A stretch of 16,776 nucleotides of DNA from assembly GCA_009925875.1 (NCBI GenBank), contig RFQD01000007.1, forward strand, positions 1-16,776, written 5' to 3'. Source of the stretch: Microbacteriaceae bacterium (lineage in GTDB: Bacteria; Actinomycetota; Actinomycetes; Actinomycetales; Microbacteriaceae). The position numbers were made by a program, and so were the translations under genes. Every line of letters begins with the position of its first letter. Position 1 is the first letter of the stretch. Positions 1-7,549 of the stretch are shown piece after piece. Under the pieces are notes generated by a model. That model was not told the DNA's origin. It searched no databases and saw nothing but the letters and a program-made list of their open reading frames with translations.

Positions 1-15
1 GCTACTGAGCCAAAG

Positions 16-1203
16 TCAGCCGGAGAGCACGGACGAGTACACGTGAAGTGTTTTCGCCGCGATGGATGTCCAATCGAATGATTCTCGTGCTCGCGCGCGC
101 GCGGCCTCTCCGTACCTGGCGGCAGTTGACTCATCTGATAGCGCGAGCACAAGCGCTGACGCTAAGTCGGCCACAAAGCGGTCCGGATCGAGTGGGGTTC
201 CGGTTCCATCGCTCACCTGATCTATCGGAACAAGCCAGCCCGTTTCCCCGTCAACGATGACCTCAGGAATGCCACCCGTCGCTGTTCCCACGACGGGGAT
301 TCCGCAGGCCATTGCCTCGAGATTAACTATGCCCAACGGCTCATAAATTGACGGGCAGACAAATACCGTTGATGCCGTCAACAACACACACAAATCGTGG
401 CGAGAAACGTGGTCGGGAATCCAGATCACGCCGGTTCGTTGTGAGGAAAGTGCTGCGACACCCGCCTCAAATTCCGCTCTGATCTCATTCGTATCCGGTG
501 CGCCCGCGCACAAAATAATTTGGACGTCGCGCGGAAGTTCGGTCAGGGCCCGGAGGAGATAGGTCAGGCCCTTCTGTCGCGTGATTCGACCCACGAACAT
601 GACGGTCGGTCGAGAGAGATCGACGCCGTACCGTGCGGCTACGGATTCGTCGATGGTGGGTTTCCACTTTTCTACGTCGATTCCGTTGTGCACGACGTGA
701 ACGCGATCCGGATCGAGGTGAGGGTACGCCGTCAAGATGTCTCGGCGCATCCCGTGGCTCACGGCAATAACCGCGTTGGCTGACTCGAACGAACGTCGTT
801 CAAGTTCACTCGAAAGTCGATAACCTCCGGCAAGTTGTTCAGATTTCCACGGGCGAAGGGGTTCCAGGGAATGGGCGGTGACAACATGCGGAATCTCATA
901 CATGAGCTGCGCGATGCGACCTGCCTCGTTGGCATACCACGTATGAGAGTGAACAAGTGTCGCACTCTGGAGGGCATCCGCAATTGCCAGGTCGACACCC
1001 AAGGTTGCCAGAGCAGGGTTCGCTGACTTTAATTCTGCGGGCACGTCGTAGGCAAACGTCTCGGGCTCATCGCGCGGCGCGCCAAAGCAATGCACGCGCA
1101 CATCAACGCTCTTTCGCAAGGCCGAGACGAGCTCCGCAACGTGAACGCCTGCCCCGCCGTAAACTTCGGGTGGATACTCCTTCGAGACCAGGTCGATCCT
1201 CAT
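16..1203 (-). CDS. glgA: Glycogen synthase / maltose-1-phosphate synthase, GT4 family
   Basis: This is a GT4 glycosyltransferase of 395 residues that uses ADP-glucose (or UDP-glucose) to build alpha-1,4-glucan or maltose-1-phosphate in the cytoplasm. Visible motifs, numbered from ATG 1203, are EYPPEVYGGAGVHV at 9-22 (sugar-nucleotide loop), HSHTWY at about 85-90, FVGRITRQKGL at 203-213 and the E-x7-E motif EPLGIVNLE at 288-296. The protein closely resembles the mycobacterial enzyme known as GlgA or GlgM, which makes alpha-maltose-1-phosphate for the GlgE pathway. Sequence alone does not settle which product is made here. The open frame extends upstream to a TTG at 1224, but MRIDLVSKEYPP is the usual family start, so ATG 1203 is preferred. 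No Shine-Dalgarno is seen, and a -10-like TAGTGT lies 8 nt upstream. It is divergent from glgC, which makes its likely donor ADP-glucose. Confidence 0.93.
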   Translation of the reverse strand: MRIDLVSKEYPPEVYGGAGVHVAELVSALRKSVDVRVHCFGAPRDEPETFAYDVPAELKSANPALATLGVDLAIADALQSATLVHSHTWYANEAGRIAQLMYEIPHVVTAHSLEPLRPWKSEQLAGGYRLSSELERRSFESANAVIAVSHGMRRDILTAYPHLDPDRVHVVHNGIDVEKWKPTIDESVAARYGVDLSRPTVMFVGRITRQKGLTYLLRALTELPRDVQIILCAGAPDTNEIRAEFEAGVAALSSQRTGVIWIPDHVSRHDLCVLLTASTVFVCPSIYEPLGIVNLEAMACGIPVVGTATGGIPEVIVDGETGWLVPIDQVSDGTGTPLDPDRFVADLASALVLALSDESTAARYGEAARARARESFDWTSIAAKTLHVYSSVLSG

Positions 1204-1297
1204 GCTGACAAACACTATCGTCAACGACGAATCGTCGCTGAAGTGAAGTTTGGGGCGTGAGGGTCACATCGGGTTCTCCAGCCGTTAGTGTTTTCCC
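1204..1297. promoter_or_regulatory. Divergent glgA/glgC promoter region, probably leaderless both ways
   Basis: The 94-bp gap between two divergent genes carries the same octamer TAGTGTTT just before each start codon. On the plus strand TAGTGT is at 1286-1291, 6 nt before the glgC ATG. On the minus strand it is at 1217-1212, 8 nt before the glgA ATG. Both fit the TANNNT -10 element of actinobacterial promoters at a distance that would put transcription starts at or next to the ATG. Neither gene has a recognisable Shine-Dalgarno sequence. No convincing -35 hexamer is visible. Leaderless translation is inferred. Confidence 0.45.
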
Positions 1298-2539
1298 ATG
1301 GCGTCTCGGAAAATTTTCGGAATCGTCCTTGCGGGCGGCGAGGGCAAACGCCTCATGCCGCTGACGGAAGATCGCGCAAAGCCGGCTGTTCCCTTCGGCG
1401 GTCAGTATCGACTCGTCGACTTTGCGATCTCGAACCTGATGAATTCCGGACTTCGACAGATTGTTGTTCTCACGCAGTACAAGTCACACTCCCTCGATCG
1501 CCACATTTCTCAGACGTGGCGCATGGGCACGTTGCTGGGATCTTATGTCGCGTCGGTGCCTGCCCAACAACGCCTGGGGAAACGTTGGTTCAGCGGAAGC
1601 GCGGACGCTATTCTCCAAAGCTTGAACCTCATCAACGACGAAAAACCTGACATTGTCGTTGTGGTGGGCGCCGATCACGTCTATCGCATGGACTTCTCCC
1701 AGATGGTTCAGGCGCACATCGACAGCGGACGAAGTGTCTCCGTCGCCGCGATTCGCCAGCCAATTGAACTCGCCGACCAATTCGGTGTCATCGAGATTGA
1801 CTCATCGGACCCGACCAAGATTGAACGTTTTCGTGAGAAGCCGCGGGATGCGCGGGGGCTACCCGACGCACCGGACGAGGTCCTCGTCTCCATGGGCAAC
1901 TACGTGTTCAACACGGACGCGCTCATTGACGCGGTAGAAAAAGACGGTGAGCGAGCGGACTCGAACCATGACATGGGTGGGGACATCATCCCCTGGTTTG
2001 TGTCGCAGAATGACGCCAGCGTCTACGACTTCAGGCGCAACGACGTTCCGGGATCCACGGAACGCGACCGCGCCTATTGGCGTGACGTTGGAACCATCGA
2101 TTCGTTTTATGAGGCGCATCAAGACCTCATTGCGGTCCTTCCCGTTTTTAGCCTGTACAACGTGGATTGGCCCATCTACTCGCTCCTCGTGAATTCGCCA
2201 CCGGCAAAGTTTGTGCGGGATGATCGCGGCCATCTCGGTGTGGTGATCGACTCCATCGTGTCGCTTGGTTCCATCCTGTGTGGGACGCATGTGGAACGTA
2301 GCGTGCTCGGACCCTGGATTCGGGCGGAGTCCGGCGCGGTCATCCGTGATTCTGTACTTTTTGACAATGTTCTCGTCGGCGCCGATGCCGTCGTGCAGCG
2401 AGCCATTTTGGACAAAAACGTCGTTGTCGAGCCCGGAGCACGAGTCGGAGTTGACCACGAAAATGATGTCGCGCGCGGGTTTACCGTCACGCAATCTGGC
2501 ATCACGGTCGTGGGCAAAGGACAACGTATCCGACCATGA
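1298..2539 (+). CDS. glgC: Glucose-1-phosphate adenylyltransferase (ADP-glucose pyrophosphorylase)
   Basis: It makes ADP-glucose from ATP and glucose-1-phosphate, the committed step of bacterial glycogen synthesis. The 413-residue protein is full length for the family. An N-terminal nucleotidyltransferase domain carries the LAGGEGKRL motif with PLT and [10 protein letters not shown] (residues 11-35), GADHVYRMD at 124-132, an FREKP motif near 178 and the [15 protein letters not shown] segment. The C-terminal part has the hexapeptide repeats of a left-handed beta-helix. ATG 1298 gives the standard [14 protein letters not shown] start without a Shine-Dalgarno, consistent with a leaderless message. 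Its TGA overlaps the serB ATG as ATGA, so the two are probably cotranscribed and translationally coupled. It is divergent from glgA. Confidence 0.97.
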   Translation: MASRKIFGIVLAGGEGKRLMPLTEDRAKPAVPFGGQYRLVDFAISNLMNSGLRQIVVLTQYKSHSLDRHISQTWRMGTLLGSYVASVPAQQRLGKRWFSGSADAILQSLNLINDEKPDIVVVVGADHVYRMDFSQMVQAHIDSGRSVSVAAIRQPIELADQFGVIEIDSSDPTKIERFREKPRDARGLPDAPDEVLVSMGNYVFNTDALIDAVEKDGERADSNHDMGGDIIPWFVSQNDASVYDFRRNDVPGSTERDRAYWRDVGTIDSFYEAHQDLIAVLPVFSLYNVDWPIYSLLVNSPPAKFVRDDRGHLGVVIDSIVSLGSILCGTHVERSVLGPWIRAESGAVIRDSVLFDNVLVGADAVVQRAILDKNVVVEPGARVGVDHENDVARGFTVTQSGITVVGKGQRIRP

Positions 2540-3198
2540 CCATGAATGCGGGCCCGTCTGTCGCGACGTTTGGTTTGGTCGTTCTCGACGTCGATTCCAC
2601 ATTGATCGAAAACGAAGTCATTGAGCTCTTGGCGGCTCAGGCTGGATCCTTCGACATTGTTGCCGACGTGACCGCGCGCGCCATGCGGGGGGAAATTGAT
2701 TTTGCCGAAAGCCTTCGACAGCGTGTGGCGACGCTCCGTGGACTGACGACGAGTCACCTGGCCGCCGTGTCCGAGCAGATTGAGGTGACGCGCGGCGTAC
2801 CGGAGCTCGTCCGAGTTGTTCATGAGAACGGAGGTCATGTGGGTGTCGTGAGTGGGGGTTTCCACGAAATTCTTGATCCGCTGGCCACCTCGCTGGGCCT
2901 CGACTTTTGGCGCGCGAACCGGTTGGAAGTGAGTGACGGTCAGCTCACGGGACGCGTCACGGGTCCTATTGTGGATGCGCTCGCCAAAGCCGACGCGTTG
3001 CGAGAATGGGCACGGCAACTCGGGTTGACTCTCGAGCACACCGTCGCGGTCGGTGATGGCGCGAATGATCTCGAGATGATGAGAATTTCCGGACTTTCTA
3101 TTGCCTTTGACGCGAAACCCATCGTGGTCGAACATGCCGACGTAGCGATTGTTGAGCGCGATCTCTCCCGCGTTCTGGACTACATGGGGCTGCGCTAG
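2536..3198 (+). CDS. serB: Phosphoserine phosphatase, HAD family
   Basis: It dephosphorylates O-phospho-L-serine, the last step of serine biosynthesis. The 220-residue protein has all HAD motifs of SerB: DVDST at 18-22 (nucleophile D18 and acid/base D20), SGG at 106-108, K151, and GDGANDLEM at 173-181, followed by FDAKP. It is the short form, without the N-terminal ACT domains seen in mycobacterial SerB2. The start overlaps the glgC stop by 4 nt (ATGA). A second in-frame ATG at 2542 is equally possible, and no close Shine-Dalgarno is present, so expression probably depends on coupling to glgC. The gene ends 11 bp from the oppositely oriented fabG. Confidence 0.93.
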   Translation: MTMNAGPSVATFGLVVLDVDSTLIENEVIELLAAQAGSFDIVADVTARAMRGEIDFAESLRQRVATLRGLTTSHLAAVSEQIEVTRGVPELVRVVHENGGHVGVVSGGFHEILDPLATSLGLDFWRANRLEVSDGQLTGRVTGPIVDALAKADALREWARQLGLTLEHTVAVGDGANDLEMMRISGLSIAFDAKPIVVEHADVAIVERDLSRVLDYMGLR

Positions 3199-3209
3199 TT
3201 TACGCGGGG

Positions 3210-3917
3210 TTAGTGTCCCATTCCAAGGCCACCGTCAACGGGAACGACCGCACCCGAGATGTAGGACGCATCGTCGGACGCGAGCCATACGCAAACCTTG
3301 GCCACTTCTTCTGCGGACGCGAATCTGCCTGCCGGAATATTCCGCTTGTATTCCGCCTGCTGATCCTCAGGAAGTGACGCCGTCATGTCGGTTTCGATGA
3401 ACCCGGGCGCGATGACGTTCGCGGTGATGTTCCGCGAGCCCAACTCCCTCGTCAGCGAGCGCGCCATGCCCACGAGGGCGCTCTTCGATGCGGAGTAATT
3501 CACCTGACCGGCCGAACCGTAAAGCCCGACGACACTGGAGATAAGGATAATTCGACCGAATCGCGCCTTAATCATTCCTTTTGTTGCGCGCTTGACAACA
3601 CGAAAAGACCCACCAAGATTCGTGTCGACTACTGCGTCAAAATCTTCATCCGTCATTCTCAGCACGAGCGTGTCGCGCGTGATTCCCGCATTGGCAACCA
3701 CAACCTCGACTGGCCCGAGTTTCTCTTCGACCTCCGCAAAGGCGTGATCCAAACTTGCTCCGTCGGTGACATCGGCCTGGACGGTCAACGTACCTTCGGG
3801 GCCCTTCCCGGTGCGAGCTGTAACCGCAACTCGGTGTCCGGCTGCAACGAATTGCTCGGCCATTGCGAAGCCAATCCCCCGGTTTCCCCCGGTGATTAAG
3901 ACCGTTCTTGTGGTCAT
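3210..3917 (-). CDS. fabG: 3-oxoacyl-ACP reductase-type short-chain dehydrogenase
   Basis: This is a classical SDR, probably the NADPH-dependent beta-ketoacyl-ACP reductase of the type II fatty-acid elongation cycle. The 235-residue protein has the Rossmann motif TGGNRGIG at 9-16, NAG at 76-78, and the catalytic Ser128-Tyr141-Lys145 set (ISSVVG, then YSASK), plus the PGFIETDM loop near 171. It ends in VDGGLGMGH, typical of FabG/MabA. The open frame runs back to 4163, but ATG 3917 is preceded by a strong Shine-Dalgarno (AGAAGGAG, about 8 nt away) and gives the standard family start, so the upstream 82 codons are rejected. It is divergent from the DUF3099 gene. Another SDR function cannot be wholly excluded. 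Confidence 0.88.
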   Translation of the reverse strand: MTTRTVLITGGNRGIGFAMAEQFVAAGHRVAVTARTGKGPEGTLTVQADVTDGASLDHAFAEVEEKLGPVEVVVANAGITRDTLVLRMTDEDFDAVVDTNLGGSFRVVKRATKGMIKARFGRIILISSVVGLYGSAGQVNYSASKSALVGMARSLTRELGSRNITANVIAPGFIETDMTASLPEDQQAEYKRNIPAGRFASAEEVAKVCVWLASDDASYISGAVVPVDGGLGMGH

Positions 3918-4031
3918 CCGACGTTCTCCTTCTGGCGTAATTCCGATTCCGTTGCGACGAACGTGACGCGCCAAGCATAGCCGTAGGCTAGGGAACACAT
4001 AATTGTTGTTTGTGAGACGCCGAGGTGTGAA
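3918..4031. promoter_or_regulatory. Divergent fabG / DUF3099 promoter region
   Basis: This 114-bp region separates divergent genes. For fabG, a -10-like TATGCT lies on the minus strand at 3979-3974, giving a leader of about 50 nt that ends in the AGAAGGAG ribosome-binding site at 3932-3925. For the plus strand, TAGGCT (3984-3989) and CATAAT (3998-4003) are possible -10 elements. No good -35 hexamer is seen for either direction, so exact promoters are uncertain. Confidence 0.3.
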
Positions 4032-4310
4032 ATGAAGACACAGCCGCAGTCCGTAACAACCCTCGTTGACTCTCCGGGGGCAGATCGCCGCCGGCGAGCT
4101 ATTCGATACTCGGTTGCCATGGGCATCCGCATGGTGTGCATCATTTTGATGTTGTTTGTGCAAGGGTGGCTCCTCGTTGTGTGTGCGCTCGGCGCCATCT
4201 TTTTGCCGTACTTTGCGGTGATTTTGGCTAATGCGGTGACGGCCCCGCGCCAGGGGCTCGTGGAAGGGCCGTCGGGAGTCGTCGTTCGTGTCAGTTCCAG
4301 CGACGACTGA
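4032..4310 (+). CDS. DUF3099 family small membrane protein
   Basis: This 92-residue protein has a charged N-terminus (SPGADRRRRAIRYSVAMGIR), two closely spaced hydrophobic segments at about 31-50 and 52-68 (including LGAIFLPYFAVILANA) and a short tail. The pattern matches the actinobacterial DUF3099 family, which commonly sits between fabG and a SURF1 gene. Its function is unknown. ATG 4032 is preceded by GAGGTG about 7 nt upstream. Its 3' end overlaps the SURF1 gene by 23 nt, so the two are probably translationally coupled. A role near cytochrome oxidase assembly would be a guess from location only. Confidence 0.8.
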   Translation: MKTQPQSVTTLVDSPGADRRRRAIRYSVAMGIRMVCIILMLFVQGWLLVVCALGAIFLPYFAVILANAVTAPRQGLVEGPSGVVVRVSSSDD

Positions 4311-5208
4311 CGCCCCGACGCGCGGGCAAGGAACTCTGCCCGATTACCCGCGTGGACTGAGCATTTTGCTGACCCGGAGGTGGGTCGGATATCTCGTCGC
4401 AGTCGTTGTTTTCGCTCTCGCGTGCGTGTCGCTGGGGCTGTGGCAGTTTGCGCGGTTGGATGAGGCGCGACTACAAATGAGCCGAATCGCCACCAACTAC
4501 GACGCACGCCCCGTTCCCATTGAGAATCTGCTTCCGGCGGATGGTTCCTTTGAGCCGGGAGACACGTGGACACCCGTGTTGGCGAGCGGCACGTATGACA
4601 CACAGCGCCAGCTCCTCGTGCGAAGCCGCCCCCATGATGGCCAGGTCGGATTCGAGGTACTTACGCCATTGAGACTCGACGACGGGCGTGTTTTCATCGT
4701 CGATCGCGGTTGGATACCCTCGGCCCAAACCACGGCGGATGCCAGTGATATACCAAATCCTCCGTCCGGACGAGTGGAAGTCGTTGCTCGACTCAAACCG
4801 TCGGAGCCTCCGTTGGCCGGTCGCGAAGCTTCGAAGGGCACCGTCGCGACAATCGAACTGGCGCTCATCGACGACATTCTGGGTGGCACTGTCATTACGG
4901 GTGCATACGGTTTGCTCGCTTCCGAGGTTCCTCCCGTGGACGTCATGCCAATTGCCTCCGAACGGCCAGAGCTCGACGAGGGGCCGCACTTGAGTTACGC
5001 GTTGCAGTGGATACTTTTTGCCATCATGGGATTTGTTGGTCTTGGTCTCGCGATCCGAAACGAACGACGCATTCGACTCGGACTGAAGCCGTCGGACAAC
5101 AGATCCGTCGTACGCCGGCGACGCAGTGACGAGTCAATTGAAGATGACGCGATCGACCGAGAATTGGCGTCGACGTCGGCGAAGTCAGACCTACGAGAGC
5201 GAAATTAA
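4288..5208 (+). CDS. SURF1-family cytochrome c oxidase assembly protein
   Basis: The 306-residue membrane protein has the SURF1 architecture: an N-terminal transmembrane helix at about 31-50 ending in LGLWQFARL, a large extracytoplasmic domain with the conserved DRGW motif, and a C-terminal helix at about 237-255 preceded by the hallmark GPHLSYALQW. SURF1 proteins assist heme a insertion and maturation of aa3-type oxidases. The GTG start at 4288 has GGGAG nine nt upstream and overlaps the DUF3099 stop. A basic and acidic hydrophilic tail of about 45 residues follows the second helix. The last 18 nt overlap the 3' end of the ABC-F gene on the other strand. The heme A genes ctaA and ctaB in this window fit the same pathway. 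Confidence 0.9.
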   Translation: MSVPATTDAPTRGQGTLPDYPRGLSILLTRRWVGYLVAVVVFALACVSLGLWQFARLDEARLQMSRIATNYDARPVPIENLLPADGSFEPGDTWTPVLASGTYDTQRQLLVRSRPHDGQVGFEVLTPLRLDDGRVFIVDRGWIPSAQTTADASDIPNPPSGRVEVVARLKPSEPPLAGREASKGTVATIELALIDDILGGTVITGAYGLLASEVPPVDVMPIASERPELDEGPHLSYALQWILFAIMGFVGLGLAIRNERRIRLGLKPSDNRSVVRRRRSDESIEDDAIDRELASTSAKSDLRERN

Positions 5209-6789
5209 CTCGAGGTAATCCTTGTTCCAGTGATCCTCGACTCCATCCGGCAGAATGAGCACCCGCTCGGGGTTGAGTGCTTCAACCGCGCCTTCGTCGT
5301 GACTGACCAACACCACGGCGCCCGAGTAACTCGACAACGCACCAAGAATCTCGTCACGGCTGTGCGGGTCAAGGTTGTTCGTCGGCTCGTCCAGCAGCAA
5401 CACATTTGCGCTCGAGACGACGAGCATCGCGAGCGCTAGTCGAGTCTTTTCCCCTCCGGAAAGTACGCCCGCCTTTTTGTATGCATCGTCACCGGAAAAA
5501 AGAAAACTTCCAAGAACCTTTCGTGCCTCTGTTTCCGTGAGGTGGGGAGATGCCGACACCATGTTTTCGAGAACCGTTCGATCAACGCTCAGAGTTTCAT
5601 GTTCCTGCGCGTAATAGCCCACCTTGAGACCGTGACCCGGGTTGATTTCTCCCGTGTCAGACGAATCGACACCGGCGAGGATTCTCAACAGCGTCGTTTT
5701 CCCCGCACCATTGAGTCCGAGCACAACGACTTTGGACCCGCGGTCGATATTCAAGTCGACGGCCGTGAAGATTTCGAGTGAGCCATAGCTTTTAGACAAG
5801 TCGCGAGCCATGAGGGGTGTTTTCCCGCAGGGCGCAGGATCGGGGAATCGCAATTTGGCGACTCGATCCGCTGCGCGAACGTCATCGAGACCGCTCAATA
5901 GCTTTTCTGCGCGTTTGGCCATTTGTTGGGCAGCCACGGCCTTTGTCGCCTTCGCACCCATTTTTGCCGCCTGCAGTTGCAACGACGACGCCTGCTTCTC
6001 CGCATTCGCACGTTCCCGTTTTCGGCGCTGTTCGTCGGCTTCGCGCTGGCGCTGGTAGTTCTTCCAGTTCATGTTGTAGATATCGATAACCTGGCGATTG
6101 GCATCCAGATAGAAGACTCTGTTCACTGTGTCCCCCACGAGTTCGACGTCGTGCGAAATGACAATAAGCCCGCCTTGGTATCCCTTGAGAAATTCCCGAA
6201 GCCAGCCCACGGAATCCGCATCGAGATGGTTGGTGGGCTCATCGAGCAACATTGTGCGCGCTCCCGAATAAAGAATTCGGGCGAGCTCGATGCGTCGACG
6301 TTGCCCACCCGACAGCGTTTTGAGTGGTTGGTCCAATATCCGATCTGGGAGCGCCAGATTGCTCGCGATGGCTGCTGCCTCGGCTTCCGCGGCGTATCCG
6401 CCGAGCGCAAGAAACTGATCGTTGAGCTGCCCGTAACGCTTCATCGCGTGCGCGCTGACAGTGGAGTCGGTGCTGGCCATTTCTTCGGTGGCCACGCGCA
6501 TGCCCATGACCAAAGAGCCGAGACCACGCGCGTCCAGAATTCTGGTTCGTGCCAGTTCTTCGGGGTTGCCGGAACGAGGATCCTGTGGCAGGTACCCAAT
6601 CTCGCCCGTGCGATCGATTGTGCCACCGGCGGGAACGATGTCTCCCGCAAGTGTCTTCGTCAGTGTGGTCTTTCCGGCACCATTTCGACCCACGAGGCCG
6701 ATCTTGTCCCCATCACTGACTCGGAAGGTGACGTCGCTCATCAGAAGCCGGGCACCGACGCGAAGCTCAAGGTTGGAAACACTGAGCAC
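5191..6789 (-). CDS. ABC-F family ATP-binding protein
   Basis: The 532-residue soluble protein has two ABC ATPase domains and no membrane segment. Domain 1 has Walker A GRNGAGKTT at 34-42, signature LSGGQ at 159-163, Walker B MLLDEP at 180-185 and switch His213. Domain 2 has Walker A GLNGAGKTT at 358-366, signature LSGGE at 443-447, Walker B LLLDEP at 464-469 and His498 region. Between them a highly charged linker (about 240-310, rich in K, R, E, Q and A) corresponds to the tRNA-interacting arm of ABC-F factors. Members act on ribosomes as translation factors or antibiotic-resistance proteins. The location in a core block favours a housekeeping factor, but the subgroup cannot be assigned by eye. 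The start is GTG 6789, with GGAAG about 10 nt upstream. The 3' end overlaps SURF1 by 18 nt. Confidence 0.92.
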   Translation of the reverse strand: MLSVSNLELRVGARLLMSDVTFRVSDGDKIGLVGRNGAGKTTLTKTLAGDIVPAGGTIDRTGEIGYLPQDPRSGNPEELARTRILDARGLGSLVMGMRVATEEMASTDSTVSAHAMKRYGQLNDQFLALGGYAAEAEAAAIASNLALPDRILDQPLKTLSGGQRRRIELARILYSGARTMLLDEPTNHLDADSVGWLREFLKGYQGGLIVISHDVELVGDTVNRVFYLDANRQVIDIYNMNWKNYQRQREADEQRRKRERANAEKQASSLQLQAAKMGAKATKAVAAQQMAKRAEKLLSGLDDVRAADRVAKLRFPDPAPCGKTPLMARDLSKSYGSLEIFTAVDLNIDRGSKVVVLGLNGAGKTTLLRILAGVDSSDTGEINPGHGLKVGYYAQEHETLSVDRTVLENMVSASPHLTETEARKVLGSFLFSGDDAYKKAGVLSGGEKTRLALAMLVVSSANVLLLDEPTNNLDPHSRDEILGALSSYSGAVVLVSHDEGAVEALNPERVLILPDGVEDHWNKDYLELISLS

Positions 6790-6813
6790 GTTGGGTCACT
6801 TCCGGCGGGTTGT

Positions 6814-6830
6814 CGCCCACAGTCTGGGCG
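6814..6830. promoter_or_regulatory. GC-rich dyad in the ABC-F leader
   Basis: A perfect 6-bp inverted repeat, CGCCCA (6814-6819) and TGGGCG (6825-6830), encloses the 5-nt loop CAGTC. On the minus strand it lies in the predicted leader of the ABC-F gene, just before the GGAAG ribosome-binding site and 25-41 nt before GTG 6789. On the plus strand it covers the -35 region expected for bioY. It could be a leader hairpin or a protein-binding dyad. It lacks a T-tract, so a simple terminator is unlikely. Confidence 0.45.
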
Positions 6831-6842
6831 CGAAGACTCCTT

Positions 6843-6871
6843 TAGTATATTTGTAACCCTGATTGTGGGTT
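6843..6871. promoter_or_regulatory. Overlapping divergent -10 elements and candidate bioY operator
   Basis: A TATA-like core contains opposed -10 elements: TAGTAT on the plus strand (6843-6848) for bioY, and TATACT on the minus strand (6849-6844) for ABC-F. Immediately downstream on the bioY side, at its expected transcription start, is the inverted repeat AACCC (6855-6859) - 7 nt - GGGTT (6867-6871). The left half reads TTGTAACCC, which differs at one position from the half-site TTGTAAACC of known BirA biotin operators, but the spacing is much shorter than in those sites. An operator responding to biotin is therefore a suggestion only. Confidence 0.35.
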
Positions 6872-6919
6872 GACCTGATCCATCATCACTCGACGTCTGA
6901 CCCAACCCAAGGAGCTTGC

Positions 6920-7546
6920 GTGTCGTCTCTCGCTGTCACATCCCCACGAATTGTTCTTGCCGACCGGCTCGGCGCTCACAATGTTCTGACGAACGTGGCA
7001 TTTATCCTTGGCGGTGCCATCCTGACGGCAGCGGTCGCTCAGGTAAAGATTCCGATGTGGCCCGTACCCATCACGGGTGCAACCTTTGCAGTCCTGCTCG
7101 TGGGGACCTCGTTGGGCATGTGGCGCGGTCTCGCGTCGATGTTGACGTACGTCGCGATGGGAGCGGTGGGGCTTCCTGTTTTTGCGGATTTTCAAGGGGG
7201 TCTCGACTCCCTGACGAGCGGCCCGACAGTGGGATATATCTTCGGGTTCATTCTCGCCGGAGCGTTGACGGGTTGGATGGCTCAGCGCGGACTCGACCGC
7301 TCCGTGTGGGGCGCAATCAGCATCTTCCTGGCCGGTGAAGTCGTCATTTACGCAGTTGGACTGCCCTGGCTTGCCATGTTCTTGAAGAATGCCGGTTACG
7401 AGCACGACCTCTCGGCGACGCTGAGCGCCGGACTCTACCCATTCATTATTGGTGACATCATTAAGGCCGGTTTGGCTGGTGCATTGCTCCCAGCTACCTG
7501 GAAACTGGTTAATCGGCGTCAGCGCGAGAGCGAATCAAGAGCCTGA
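6920..7546 (+). CDS. bioY: Biotin transporter, BioY family (ECF S component)
   Basis: The 208-residue integral membrane protein has about six hydrophobic segments and the BioY signature features: KIPMWPVPITGATFAVLLVG near residues 43-62, a GLPVFA turn, GPTVGYIFGF, and a C-terminal PFIIGDIIKAG motif. BioY binds biotin with high affinity and works with an energising ECF module (BioM/BioN or a shared module). None is encoded nearby, so the ATPase must be elsewhere or the protein acts alone. GTG 6920 is chosen because AAGGAG lies 5 nt upstream; the open frame extends to a TTG at 6863 without support. The gene overlaps the convergent cystathionine synthase gene by 28 nt. Confidence 0.93.
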   Translation: MSSLAVTSPRIVLADRLGAHNVLTNVAFILGGAILTAAVAQVKIPMWPVPITGATFAVLLVGTSLGMWRGLASMLTYVAMGAVGLPVFADFQGGLDSLTSGPTVGYIFGFILAGALTGWMAQRGLDRSVWGAISIFLAGEVVIYAVGLPWLAMFLKNAGYEHDLSATLSAGLYPFIIGDIIKAGLAGALLPATWKLVNRRQRESESRA

Positions 7547-7549
7547 CGC
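7516..7549. repeat. Inverted repeat holding both stop codons of convergent genes
   Basis: The perfect 7-bp arms GCGTCAG (7516-7522) and CTGACGC (7543-7549) flank 20 nt that contain a smaller CGC-GAGA-GCG hairpin at 7523-7532. The metB stop (TGA on the minus strand, 7521-7519) lies in one arm and the bioY stop (TGA, 7544-7546) lies at the mirror position in the other. It could form a bidirectional termination or 3'-end-stabilising hairpin. There is no U-tract, so intrinsic termination of the classical type is not supported. Confidence 0.4.

Noticed and set aside
1859..3135. Long minus-strand open frames opposite glgC and serB (247 and 319 codons)
   Set aside because: They have biased, low-similarity composition and lie wholly opposite two clearly recognised genes, so they are frame shadows.
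3918..4163. 82-codon upstream extension of fabG
   Set aside because: A strong Shine-Dalgarno precedes ATG 3917, the extension overlaps the DUF3099 coding region on the other strand, and it has no family similarity.
5205..5218. Near-palindrome around CTCGAG at the SURF1 stop codon
   Set aside because: It has no loop, one mismatch pair, and mostly reflects a chance restriction-site palindrome; no function is supported.
5923..6873. 316-codon plus-strand open frame opposite the ABC-F gene
   Set aside because: It is antisense to conserved ABC motifs with no recognisable domain, and is explained by codon bias of the real gene.
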